Positions 1 through 5,274 of a stretch of DNA of 5,274 nt are shown in pieces. The stretch is from Syntrophaceae bacterium (GTDB lineage: Bacteria; Desulfobacterota; Syntrophia; Syntrophales; UBA2210). Within the stretch, counting starts at the first letter, position 1. Each line of letters opens with the position of its first letter. Below the pieces are notes generated by a model. It was given only the letters and a program-made list of their open reading frames with translations. It was not told the DNA's origin and did no database searches. The translations under genes and the position numbers were made by a program. The stretch spans positions 1-5,274 of the forward strand of contig JAUXBI010000132.1 in assembly GCA_030619435.1 (NCBI GenBank), written 5' to 3'.

Positions 1-268
1 ACACAAATCCCACGGACTTGCTGTCGCCTTTCAGGGCAAGGGCCTTTTGCCCCTTCACCGTATCGACGGGTATGGACGCAAGCTGACGCTTTATCAGATC
101 CAGGACAATCCTTTCTCTCTGACGTCCATCTATATTCCTCTCTCCCTTTTCCCATGCCCTGATCCCTATACGAAAAGCTCCAAATACAAGCAGGGTGATC
201 AGCGAGAGAATGGTTAATGAGATCAACAGTTCCAGCAGTGTAAAGCCTCTGTTGTCGCCACATGCCAT
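1..268 (-). CDS. gspJ: GspJ, type II secretion minor pseudopilin (5' part only, cut by the window's left edge)
   Basis: Translated from the ATG at 268, this reads MACGDNRG followed by FTLLELLISLTILSLITLL, a type IV prepilin signature. It has an 8-residue leader ending in Gly (the prepilin peptidase GspO/PilD site), Phe at +1, Glu at +5 and one hydrophobic helix, then a charged segment with WEKGERN and RERIVLDLIKRQL. Only 89 codons are inside the window; family members are usually about 200 residues. The start is supported by AAGGG at 279-275, 6 nt upstream. GspJ joins GspI and GspK in the tip complex of the periplasmic pseudopilus. The call as GspJ rather than another pseudopilin rests on its place after gspI and on the RAWxxGE-type region after the helix; that part is inference from family order, because the C-terminal domain is missing. 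It is separated from gspI by 50 nt, the only real gap in the operon. Confidence 0.9.
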   Translation of the reverse strand, partial: MACGDNRGFTLLELLISLTILSLITLLVFGAFRIGIRAWEKGERNIDGRQRERIVLDLIKRQLASIPVDTVKGQKALALKGDSKSVGFV

Positions 269-290
269 ATTATGCCCTTAATTGTAAAAT

Positions 291-332
291 TCTTGCACTA
301 TGCGCCATGCTCTATGCGCTATGCGCTATCAG
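291..332. repeat. Heptanucleotide tandem repeat, consensus CTATGCG (minus strand CGCATAG)
   Basis: Successive 7-bp units on the plus strand are TCTTGCA (291-297, decayed), CTATGCG (298-304), CCATGCT (305-311), CTATGCG (312-318), CTATGCG (319-325) and CTATCAG (326-332, partial). Three units are identical. The array fills about half of the gspI-gspJ gap and runs into the end of gspI, whose last codon and TAG stop (GCA TAG) come from the unit at 319-325. Short heptamer arrays of this kind occur dispersed in some bacterial genomes (for example the STRR repeats of cyanobacteria); whether this is such a family cannot be seen from one copy. Confidence 0.8.
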
Positions 333-834
333 CTTTCAGTTTCTCGGCAACCTTTATCGTATCTATCTTGAGATGTTTTTCATGGCCTTCCGGACCCCAT
401 GAGATTTCAACAGCTATATTGAAGGTATCGAAGGGAAGCCGCGAGACCTCTTCTTCTCTCTGCTCCATGCGGACAATATCCGCCTTCCACCTGAAACCAT
501 CTTCAAACTCGCCCTCCGTAATCCCCTCTTCCATATTATCCGAGAGGAGAATTCCCTCCATTTTTTCTCTCGCGTGAAAGACACCCCGTGTATACTCGTC
601 CGACAATTTCCCGGATTTCAGACCCCCTGAAAAAAGCTGGAGGATCACCACAAGACAGATGGCCAGCACAGATATGGCAACGAGAACTTCTATAAGGGTG
701 AACCCCCCGCAACGGCGGTTCCCCGGCCGCTCCGGACCAACACGAAACACCCGCGACAAGACTCTTCTCATCCAGATTTCAGCGGCACGGTCCCGGGGGA
801 CTACACATCCGGATTCCCCAAGACAAAGTCTCAT
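319..834 (-). CDS. gspI: GspI, type II secretion minor pseudopilin
   Basis: The 171-residue product carries the prepilin motif GG|FTLIEVLVAISVLAICLVV at about residues 43-63, with cleavage expected after Gly44, Phe45 becoming +1 and Glu49 the conserved +5 Glu. The mature part is about 127 residues, normal for the T2SS GspI family, and contains the HAREKMEGILL stretch expected after the helix. GspI is thought to nucleate the GspI-J-K tip complex. The start at 834 overlaps the gspH stop (ATGA) and has an excellent Shine-Dalgarno sequence, GGAGG at 845-841, 6 nt upstream. This leaves an unusually long 44-residue basic leader with Cys4, Cys10 and Cys42. An internal ATG at 771 (23-residue leader) and a GTG at 750 (16-residue leader) are alternatives nearer the family norm but lack clear ribosome sites. 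The C-terminus ends inside a heptamer repeat. Confidence 0.93.
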   Translation of the reverse strand: MRLCLGESGCVVPRDRAAEIWMRRVLSRVFRVGPERPGNRRCGGFTLIEVLVAISVLAICLVVILQLFSGGLKSGKLSDEYTRGVFHAREKMEGILLSDNMEEGITEGEFEDGFRWKADIVRMEQREEEVSRLPFDTFNIAVEISWGPEGHEKHLKIDTIKVAEKLKADSA

Positions 835-1397
835 TTATCTCCTCCGCGCGCCACCTTCACGGTTCCTGTGATAATATCCACCCGCACGGTGTACCGCCTG
901 CTCCGCTCATTTACCAGGGCTATTTCTCCCCCGTCGGAACCCCCACTCGGATAGAATCCAATCCGGAAGATTTCGGCGTCAATCTCTTCATCACTCATAT
1001 ACTCATTCCCCTCGGGAACTCTTTCAAAGAAAACCCTCCCGGGCAAATCGTATGTTTTCCCCTGTATGCCCGCACTTTTTTCCCCAACTTCCGCACCATC
1101 TTCATCTCCCCCGCCGGCACTTTTACTGGAGGGTATTATTGTCAGATGTTTATGCGCGAGATCAAAAATCGCCGTATAGTTTATCTTCTGCGACACTGCC
1201 TGGCTTCTGGCGTATCTCAGAGAGGCCGCCACCTTTCCAGCCGCGGTTCGCACGTCCAGACTGCCCATTCCCCCAACCAGACGTGGCACCACAAGCGCCG
1301 AGGCGATACCTATTATTATCAGGACAATTATGAGCTCCAGGAGAGTAAAACCCTTCGCTCCGGAGCGTTTCAAAGAAAACAAACCGCCCCGCTTCAT
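831..1397 (-). CDS. gspH: GspH, type II secretion minor pseudopilin
   Basis: The 188-residue prepilin has a 16-residue basic leader (MKRGGLFSLKRSGAKG), cleavage after Gly16, then FTLLELIIVLIIIGIASALVVPRL with Glu21 as the +5 Glu. It continues with the GspH/FimT pattern of an amphipathic helix (RTAAGKVAASLRYARSQAVSQ, about 50-70). The C-terminal beta-domain pattern is FYPSGGSDGGEIAL at about 148-161, then YTVRVDIITGTVKV at about 169-182. GspH caps the GspG pseudopilus and links it to the GspI-J-K tip. The gene overlaps gspG by ATGA (1394-1397) and gspI by ATGA (831-834). Possible Shine-Dalgarno sequences are AAAGG at 1411-1407 (spacing 9) or AGG at 1403-1401. A Gly- and acid-rich stretch (about 91-113) sits between the first beta strands and the rest of the domain and looks like a variable loop. 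Confidence 0.94.
   Translation of the reverse strand: MKRGGLFSLKRSGAKGFTLLELIIVLIIIGIASALVVPRLVGGMGSLDVRTAAGKVAASLRYARSQAVSQKINYTAIFDLAHKHLTIIPSSKSAGGGDEDGAEVGEKSAGIQGKTYDLPGRVFFERVPEGNEYMSDEEIDAEIFRIGFYPSGGSDGGEIALVNERSRRYTVRVDIITGTVKVARGGDK
835..845 (-). promoter_or_regulatory. Strong ribosome-binding site of gspI
   Basis: GGAGG at 845-841, followed by AGATAA and the ATG at 834, lies inside the last codons of gspH. It is the clearest Shine-Dalgarno sequence in the operon, favours the long GspI start and suggests translational coupling through the ATGA overlap. Confidence 0.75.
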
Positions 1398-1819
1398 TTT
1401 CCTATACCTTTCCAGCTCACAATGTCCATATCCTCTCCCTCGCCACCGGGGTTCTTATCAGCCCCCAGCGAAATGATGTCATAGTCTCCATGTTCCCCGG
1501 GACAGACGTAGACATAAGCGTTTCCCCACGGATCGAGAGGAACTTCCTTCGCGAGATAAGGCCCGTCCCAGTCTTCGGAATCTTCCGGCTTTTCTCTCAA
1601 CGCCTGAAGACCCTCATCCCCGGCCGGATACTTGCCCATGTCAAGCCGGAACGTATCCAGAGACGTTTCGAGAAGCGCTATCTGGGACTTGGCAGCCTTC
1701 TGTTTCGACTTGCCCACCTTTCCGAACATCCTCGGTCCCACCAGCGCGGCAAGGAGCCCCAGGATCACCATAACGATCAGTACTTCAATAAGTGTAAATC
1801 CCTTTTGTTTTTTTCTCAC
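1394..1819 (-). CDS. gspG: GspG, type II secretion major pseudopilin
   Basis: From the GTG at 1819 the product is 141 residues: leader MRKKQKG, cleavage after Gly7, then FTLIEVLIVMVILGLLAALVGP with Glu12 as the +5 Glu. GspG family marks follow: ALLETSLDTFRLDMGKYP (about 48-65), PLDPWGNAYVY (94-104), and the C-terminal calcium loop SLGADKNPGGEGEDMDI, with Asp121, Asp130 and Asp132 as likely ligands by comparison with the family. This is the structural subunit of the pseudopilus shaft, extracted from the inner membrane by GspE/GspF action. The GTG start gives a typical 7-residue leader and has AGGGAG at 1835-1830, 10 nt upstream. An in-frame ATG at 1852 would add 11 residues, overlap gspF by 17 nt and has no ribosome site, so I prefer 1819. 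Confidence 0.96.
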   Translation of the reverse strand: MRKKQKGFTLIEVLIVMVILGLLAALVGPRMFGKVGKSKQKAAKSQIALLETSLDTFRLDMGKYPAGDEGLQALREKPEDSEDWDGPYLAKEVPLDPWGNAYVYVCPGEHGDYDIISLGADKNPGGEGEDMDIVSWKGIGK

Positions 1820-1835
1820 CTCTAAAACACTCCCT

Positions 1836-3059
1836 TCAAAAAGGCATCTCATTCATGCTGAATATCGCCATCAGCATGGATATAACTATGAAACCAACTA
1901 TTAATCCCATTATAAGGATCATGGTTGGCTCTAACAGGCTGATAAATCTCCTGACCATATTCCTTACCACTTTCTCGTAGTTCTCGGCTACTCTGAGCAG
2001 CATCTCGTCAAGTTTTCCCGTCTCCTCGCCCACCGTTATTATCTGTATCGCAAGTGGGGGAAACAGGCCCATATCACTGAGCGGTTTCGACAGCCGCTCT
2101 CCCTCTTTGACCCTGTCATAGACATTTGCCATGGAACGTGCGATCACCTGGTTACTTACAATGTCCGTAACCAGTTTAAGAGCCTGGAGAATAGGAACTC
2201 CGCTCTCCGTAAGGGTGCCCAGCGCGCGTGTAAACCTTGCAACCTCAACCTTTCTGACAAAATCACCGCTTACCGGCAGTTTCATCTTATACTGATCCAT
2301 TTTCAGGCGTCCGGAGGGGGTACTCACATACCGCATGAAGAAATAATAGCCTGCACCCAACCCGCCGAGGATCACAAACCAGTAATGTTTCAACACATCA
2401 CTGAGTCCGAGAAGGAACCGCGCGGACGCCGGCACTGCCTGCCCCATATCCGAAAATATGATCGAGAATTTAGGCACGACAAAGGTGAGAAGAACAATGA
2501 TCGAAATACCACCCACGAAAACGAGGAAGAGAGGATATACCATGGATGACTTTATGTAATCTCTGAGATCCTGGGAGTTTTCCAGGAATATGCTCAGTCG
2601 ATCCAGCACAGATTCCAGCACACTTCCCGCCTCACCCGCCCGCACCATATTGACATAAAAGGTTGAAAAGATACGGGGATGTTTCCCCAGCGCGTCCGAA
2701 AGATAGCTTCCTCCCTGGACCGTTTTGAGAATATCACCAATAACATCTTTGAATTTCTCGTTGTCCGCCACGTCGATCAATATCGCCAGGGCCCTGTCAA
2801 CCGGCAGACCGGCTCCAAGCAGCGTGGACAAGTCCTGGGTAAAGGTCACTACATTCTTCGTGGAAACCCTCTGAAACAACGAAAGGCTCTTTGAAAGATC
2901 AACATTAAGCCACCGGTGTCCCCCGGCGGGCGAAATCCTGATCGGAATATATCCCATGTCCTGAAGCATGGCAACCGCGTCTTTGGTCCCGGAGGCCTCA
3001 AGAGTACCACTGACAACCTTGCCGGCAGAATCGGTAGCTTTATATACAAAGGTTTGCAT
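1836..3059 (-). CDS. gspF: GspF, type II secretion inner-membrane platform protein
   Basis: The 407-residue product starts MQTFVYKATDSAGK, the usual M-x-x-F-x-Y-x-A opening of GspF. Two copies of the T2SSF domain are visible. Copy one has FTQDLSTLLGAGLPVDRAL (about 73-91) and VRAGEAGSVLESVLDRLSIFLE (139-160); copy two has FTRALGTLTESGVPILQAL (276-294) and ITVGEETGKLDEMLLRVAENYE (340-361). Three membrane helices are apparent at about 174-195, 226-244 and 376-400, the standard topology. GspF sits in the inner membrane and connects GspE to pseudopilus assembly. The start is uncertain: the ATG at 3059 fits family alignments and begins 1 nt after the gspE stop, but a TTG at 3071 (four more residues, MKNS, overlapping gspE by 11 nt) has the better ribosome site, GAGGG at 3082-3078 with 6-nt spacing. 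Both frames give the same protein otherwise. The length is normal for the family. Confidence 0.97.
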   Translation of the reverse strand: MQTFVYKATDSAGKVVSGTLEASGTKDAVAMLQDMGYIPIRISPAGGHRWLNVDLSKSLSLFQRVSTKNVVTFTQDLSTLLGAGLPVDRALAILIDVADNEKFKDVIGDILKTVQGGSYLSDALGKHPRIFSTFYVNMVRAGEAGSVLESVLDRLSIFLENSQDLRDYIKSSMVYPLFLVFVGGISIIVLLTFVVPKFSIIFSDMGQAVPASARFLLGLSDVLKHYWFVILGGLGAGYYFFMRYVSTPSGRLKMDQYKMKLPVSGDFVRKVEVARFTRALGTLTESGVPILQALKLVTDIVSNQVIARSMANVYDRVKEGERLSKPLSDMGLFPPLAIQIITVGEETGKLDEMLLRVAENYEKVVRNMVRRFISLLEPTMILIMGLIVGFIVISMLMAIFSMNEMPF

Positions 3060-3060
3060 A

Positions 3061-4575
3061 CTATTTTTCAAGCGTCACCCTCAATACTTCCTTTATGGTG
3101 GTAATCCCCTCCCTGACCTTCCTCCATCCATCCTGCCGCAACACCGTCATCCCGTTTTCAGCGGCGACGTCTTTGATCCTTTCGGTGCTGGATCTTGCCA
3201 TGATTTCCTTCCTGATACTGTCGTTAACGGAGAGATATTCAAAAATAGCCGTCCTTCCCTTGAACCCGGTGCCCCTGCACTCTTCACACCCTTTTCCGGC
3301 AAAGAAGTCCGTATCAGCTACCTCATCGGGACTGACACCCATCGATCTCAAAAGCTTCTCCTCCGGCTTAATTATCTCCCTGCAAGCAGGACAGATGACT
3401 CTTACCAGTCTTTGCGCCAGTACACCCAGCAACGTTGAGCTGAGGAGAAAATTTTCCACATCCATATCGAGTAGTCTTGTAATGGCTCCTGCTGCGTCAT
3501 TGGTATGCAGAGTGCTGAAAAGAAGATGTCCTGTAAGGGCCGACTGGATGGCAATTTCGGCGGTTTCCTTGTCCCTGATTTCGCCCACCAGTATAATATC
3601 TGGATCCTGACGGACAATGGAACGAAGTCCGTTGGCGAAGGACATGCCGATCTTAGGGTTGACCTGTATCTGATTGACTCCTCTCAGCTGGTATTCCACC
3701 GGCTCCTCAAGGGTGATAATCTTCTTCTCGGAAGAGTTTATTTTGGAAAGGGTTGTATAAAGCGTGGATGTCTTGCCGCTTCCCGTAGGTCCCGTGACCA
3801 GTATCATCCCGTAAGGCTGAGCTACCAGGTCTGCGTACTCATCGAGGAGTTCCTCTGGAAATCCCAGGTTTTCCAGATCAAGGATAAGGGTCTCTCTGTC
3901 CAGTATTCTCATCACGAGGCTCTCTCCAAAGAGCGTGGGCAGGGTGGAAACTCTGAAGTCTATCTCTTTATCCGAGACCTTGAGCTTTATCCTCCCGTCC
4001 TGAGGAAGCCTCCTCTCCGCGATATCGAGCTTTGCCATGATTTTGACACGCGAGATTATGGCAGCCTGAAGGCGGCTCGGGGGCGATTCAACCTCATGGA
4101 GCACACCGTCTATACGATATCTCACTTTGAACTCATTCTCGAAAGGCTCAAAATGGATATCGCTGGCCTTCATATCCACGGCATTCAGGATGAGTCTGTT
4201 GACCAGCCTGATAATCGGGGCCTCCGAGGCAAGATCTCTCAGATGGTCTGCATCCTCGATGTTTCCTGCGGAGATATCATAGATGTTTTTGTCCGCTTCT
4301 TCGATTATTGTTTCCAGCGACTGACTTCCCGCACCGTACATCCTCTCAACGGCATCGAGTATTTCATCTTCCCTGCCTCTGCGGGCATCGACATTCAGCC
4401 CGCAGGCGAGCTTCAGGGCGTCAATGATATAAAAGTCCTCCGGATCGGCCATCGCTACCCTGAGGATACCATCTTCGATCTTCAGTGGAACAAACTTAGA
4501 CTGTCTCATGAACTTCACAGAGATGCTGTCTATGACAACCGGCTCTATGGGATATTCCTGAAAAGATATATACAT
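3061..4575 (-). CDS. gspE: GspE, type II secretion system cytoplasmic ATPase
   Basis: The 504-residue secretion ATPase begins with an N-terminal domain of about 90 residues (PLKIEDGILRVAMADPEDFYIIDAL type), which in this family docks on GspL or the membrane platform. The second domain has SDIHFEP (138-144), RYRIDGV, the Arg-rich RRLPQDGRIK, and LPTLFGESLVMRIL. The catalytic core shows Walker A GPTGSGKT (262-269), Asp box ITLEEPVEYQ (287-296), Walker B IILVGEIRD (327-335) and His box LTGHLLFSTLHTNDA (347-361). The tetracysteine zinc motif CPAC (395-398) and CEEC (430-433) is intact. It is first in the operon and drives pseudopilin assembly by ATP hydrolysis. The start chosen is the ATG at 4575 because GGAGAG at 4591-4586 lies 10 nt upstream; a GTG at 4593 would add six residues but has no ribosome site. 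PilB and MshE are related families, but the following gspF-G-H-I-J order makes this the T2SS enzyme. Confidence 0.97.
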   Translation of the reverse strand: MYISFQEYPIEPVVIDSISVKFMRQSKFVPLKIEDGILRVAMADPEDFYIIDALKLACGLNVDARRGREDEILDAVERMYGAGSQSLETIIEEADKNIYDISAGNIEDADHLRDLASEAPIIRLVNRLILNAVDMKASDIHFEPFENEFKVRYRIDGVLHEVESPPSRLQAAIISRVKIMAKLDIAERRLPQDGRIKLKVSDKEIDFRVSTLPTLFGESLVMRILDRETLILDLENLGFPEELLDEYADLVAQPYGMILVTGPTGSGKTSTLYTTLSKINSSEKKIITLEEPVEYQLRGVNQIQVNPKIGMSFANGLRSIVRQDPDIILVGEIRDKETAEIAIQSALTGHLLFSTLHTNDAAGAITRLLDMDVENFLLSSTLLGVLAQRLVRVICPACREIIKPEEKLLRSMGVSPDEVADTDFFAGKGCEECRGTGFKGRTAIFEYLSVNDSIRKEIMARSSTERIKDVAAENGMTVLRQDGWRKVREGITTIKEVLRVTLEK

Positions 4576-4630
4576 TGCTTTGTTTCTCTCCACAAACAGG
4601 TTAAAGGTGTTTCAAACAATATGGCAATCG

Positions 4631-4645
4631 TAACACAAATTGTTA
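4631..4645. promoter_or_regulatory. Inverted repeat at the gsp promoter start region (possible operator)
   Basis: TAACA (4631-4635) and TGTTA (4641-4645) form a dyad with a 5-nt centre. It lies just downstream of the predicted -10 box at 4656-4651, overlapping the expected transcription start, where a repressor could act. The arms are short and AT-rich, so chance is a real possibility. Confidence 0.25.
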
Positions 4646-4650
4646 AGCAA

Positions 4651-4679
4651 ATACTATGCCCAAACGTATATGAGGTCAA
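4651..4679 (-). promoter_or_regulatory. Predicted sigma70-type promoter of the gsp operon
   Basis: On the minus strand TTGACC (4679-4674) and TAGTAT (4656-4651) are separated by exactly 17 nt, matching the -35/-10 consensus at 5 of 6 and 4 of 6 positions. Transcription would start near 4644, giving a leader of about 70 nt before the gspE ATG. A second, weaker pair with the same spacing lies downstream: TTAACA (4646-4641) and CATATT (4623-4618). Predicted from sequence only. Confidence 0.55.
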
Positions 4680-4768
4680 GTTTCTATATCTGGCTATGTC
4701 TGTACCCGGTAAAAGGCGTGGCATGAGAATCAGATGAATGAGGTAAGAAATTTATTCACAGGCATGAT

Positions 4769-4810
4769 ACTTTTTGCAAGGACTTTTTACATGTACATGG
4801 TATTTTTTAC
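4769..4810 (+). repeat. Three T-tract direct repeats, with a CATGTACATG palindrome between the last two
   Basis: ACTTTTTGC (4769-4777), ACTTTTTAC (4782-4790) and ATTTTTTAC (4802-4810) are near-identical 9-mers, with CATGTACATG (4790-4799) between the last two. The phased T-tracts could bend the DNA upstream of the antitoxin promoter. Function is unknown; low complexity may explain the similarity. Confidence 0.35.
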
Positions 4811-4864
4811 AACTTTGCGTTGTCAGAAAACGCTGGGGTCACCCATACTCACCGTTTTTTTAAT

Positions 4865-4893
4865 TTGACATGGTGTGTCACTACTGTTACACT
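4865..4893 (+). promoter_or_regulatory. Predicted promoter of the toxin-antitoxin operon
   Basis: A perfect -35 TTGACA (4865-4870), a 17-nt spacer and TACACT (4888-4893) as -10 form a strong sigma70-like promoter. It is followed by a short leader of about 25 nt with GGAGG at 4911-4915, 8 nt before the antitoxin ATG at 4924. Confidence 0.7.
4866..4892. promoter_or_regulatory. Nested inverted repeats within the TA promoter (likely antitoxin operator)
   Basis: Two overlapping dyads cover the promoter: TGACA-TGGTG-TGTCA (4866-4880), which takes in most of the -35 box, and an imperfect GTGT...ACAC dyad (4875-4892, 6 of 9 pairs matched), which reaches into the -10 box. Ribbon-helix-helix antitoxins usually bind such short palindromes and repress their own operon, so these are the best operator candidates. 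Assignment is inference. Confidence 0.5.
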
Positions 4894-4923
4894 TAGCCTT
4901 AATTTTATCCGGAGGGAAAGATC

Positions 4924-5151
4924 ATGCCAGCTCAAAATCCACGTATAAATGTAGTCCTGAACAACTTGCTTTACCATGATGTCCGGCTTCTGGCAGAAAA
5001 GGATAACGTCTCATTGTCCGCCAAGGTCAGGGATTTGCTCAAAGAGGCCATGGAGATTCAAGAGGATATCGCCCTTTCCGGATTTGCCGAAAAAAGGGAA
5101 AAATCATGGAATGACTCTAAGGCGCTAAACCATGATGATGTTTGGTCTTAA
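4924..5151 (+). CDS. Ribbon-helix-helix antitoxin of a RelE-type toxin-antitoxin pair
   Basis: The 75-residue product starts MPAQNPRINVVLNN and continues with LLAEKDNVSLSAKVRDLLKEAMEI. This fits a ribbon-helix-helix fold: a beta strand at about 7-13, helix one at about 15-27 and helix two at about 30-45 after the NVSLS turn. The C-terminal tail (about 46-75, ending ALNHDDVW) resembles the toxin-wrapping tail of RelB-like antitoxins that pair with RelE enzymes. It would bind and neutralise the toxin encoded just downstream and repress the shared promoter. The start is well supported: GGAGG at 4911-4915 with 8-nt spacing. The length is normal for the family. I do not assign a named gene symbol because several RelB-like families share this layout. 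Confidence 0.88.
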   Translation: MPAQNPRINVVLNNLLYHDVRLLAEKDNVSLSAKVRDLLKEAMEIQEDIALSGFAEKREKSWNDSKALNHDDVWS

Positions 5152-5174
5152 GAATCGGCTCTCGTGAAAAGGCA

Positions 5175-5274
5175 ATGGCATGCAAACTCAAATACCATCC
5201 GGACGTTAAAAATTCTGACCTGCCTGAAATTGATGCTAAAAACAGGGGCGTGATCAAGAGAGCCATCGAAGATC
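5175..5274 (+). CDS. RelE/ParE-family toxin (5' part only, cut by the window's right edge)
   Basis: The reading frame from the ATG at 5175 gives MACKLKYHPDVKNSDLPEID and then AKNRGVIKRAIED, open to the window end. The YHPDVKxxDLPxID opening and the following N-terminal helix are typical of RelE-superfamily toxins, which act either as ribosome-dependent mRNA interferases (RelE) or gyrase inhibitors (ParE). The catalytic C-terminal residues are outside the window, so the type cannot be decided, and neither can whether the gene is intact. It lies 23 nt after the antitoxin stop. The ribosome site is weak: AAAAGG at 5167-5172 is only 2 nt from the ATG, consistent with the toxin being translated less than the antitoxin. 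An in-frame TTG at 5142 is a less likely start. Confidence 0.85.
   Translation, partial: MACKLKYHPDVKNSDLPEIDAKNRGVIKRAIED

Larger units (their letters stand above)
4576..4923. other. Divergent intergenic region between gspE and the toxin-antitoxin module
   Basis: This 348-bp AT-rich stretch separates the two divergent transcription units. It holds a promoter for each direction (listed separately), dyads at 4631-4645 and 4817-4833, a perfect 10-bp palindrome CATGTACATG at 4790-4799, and T-tract repeats at 4769-4777, 4782-4790 and 4802-4810. An open frame from the ATG at 4621 to 4737 on the plus strand (38 codons) has no ribosome site and no recognisable product. No tRNA, rRNA or known riboswitch architecture was seen. 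Confidence 0.7.

Noticed and set aside
298..332. Heptamer array as a CRISPR array
   Set aside because: The units are 7 bp, directly adjacent and without spacers, so this is a simple tandem repeat.
3061..4575. The ATPase as a type IV pilus PilB or MshE protein
   Set aside because: The motifs are shared, but the gene is followed directly by gspF, a calcium-loop gspG and gspH-I-J, which define a T2SS cluster.
3505..4737. Long plus-strand open frame of 410 codons opposite gspE
   Set aside because: It lies antisense to the clearly conserved gspE, has no recognisable domains and no ribosome site; it is a by-product of gspE codon composition.
4621..4737. 38-codon plus-strand frame in the divergent region, a possible small peptide
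   Set aside because: There is no Shine-Dalgarno near the ATG, it crosses the predicted gspE promoter, and the peptide resembles nothing known to me.
4827..4860. AAAACG...CGTTTT pairing followed by seven T, resembling a terminator on the plus strand
   Set aside because: The stem is short with a large irregular interior (only TGGG/CCCA inside), and no plus-strand gene lies upstream to be terminated. It is more likely AT-rich promoter sequence.

Overview
The window holds the front part of a type II secretion system (T2SS, general secretory pathway) operon on the minus strand. Divergent from it, at the right edge, is a RelB/RelE-like toxin-antitoxin pair on the plus strand. Read in its own direction, the operon runs gspE (ATPase), gspF (inner-membrane platform), gspG (major pseudopilin), gspH, gspI and gspJ (minor pseudopilins). 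gspJ is cut by the left edge. The genes are packed as one transcription unit: gspE/gspF are 1 nt apart or overlap, depending on the start; gspG/gspH and gspH/gspI overlap by ATGA; only gspI/gspJ have a 50-nt gap, which carries a small heptanucleotide repeat.

A Gram-negative, double-membrane bacterium is implied by the T2SS. Intermediate GC and the style of the pseudopilins and TA pair would suit a Desulfobacterota ('deltaproteobacterial') or related environmental lineage. That placement is only an impression; no marker gene is present.

Region by region (minus-strand genes listed left to right): 1-268 gspJ (5' part); 269-318 gap with heptamer repeats running into the end of gspI; 319-834 gspI; 831-1397 gspH; 1394-1819 gspG; 1836-3059 gspF; 3061-4575 gspE. 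The 348-bp divergent regulatory region, 4576-4923, has a good sigma70-like promoter facing each way (TTGACC-17-TAGTAT for gspE, TTGACA-17-TACACT for the TA pair), several short dyads and an AT-rich stretch with repeated T-tracts. The antitoxin lies at 4924-5151 and the RelE-like toxin, cut by the right edge, at 5175-5274.

How they work together: GspE hydrolyses ATP at the cytoplasmic face and drives assembly through GspF of a periplasmic pseudopilus. Its shaft is GspG, and the GspH/I/J (and K, presumably beyond the left edge) complex forms its tip; the pseudopilus moves folded periplasmic proteins out through the GspD secretin. gspC and gspD are not upstream of gspE. The TA pair is an independent, self-regulated module.

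I found no undescribed system here. The points most worth a second look are the heptamer repeat at the gspI stop codon, the unusually long GspI prepilin leader behind a strong ribosome-binding site, and the operon head that borders a TA cassette rather than gspC/gspD.
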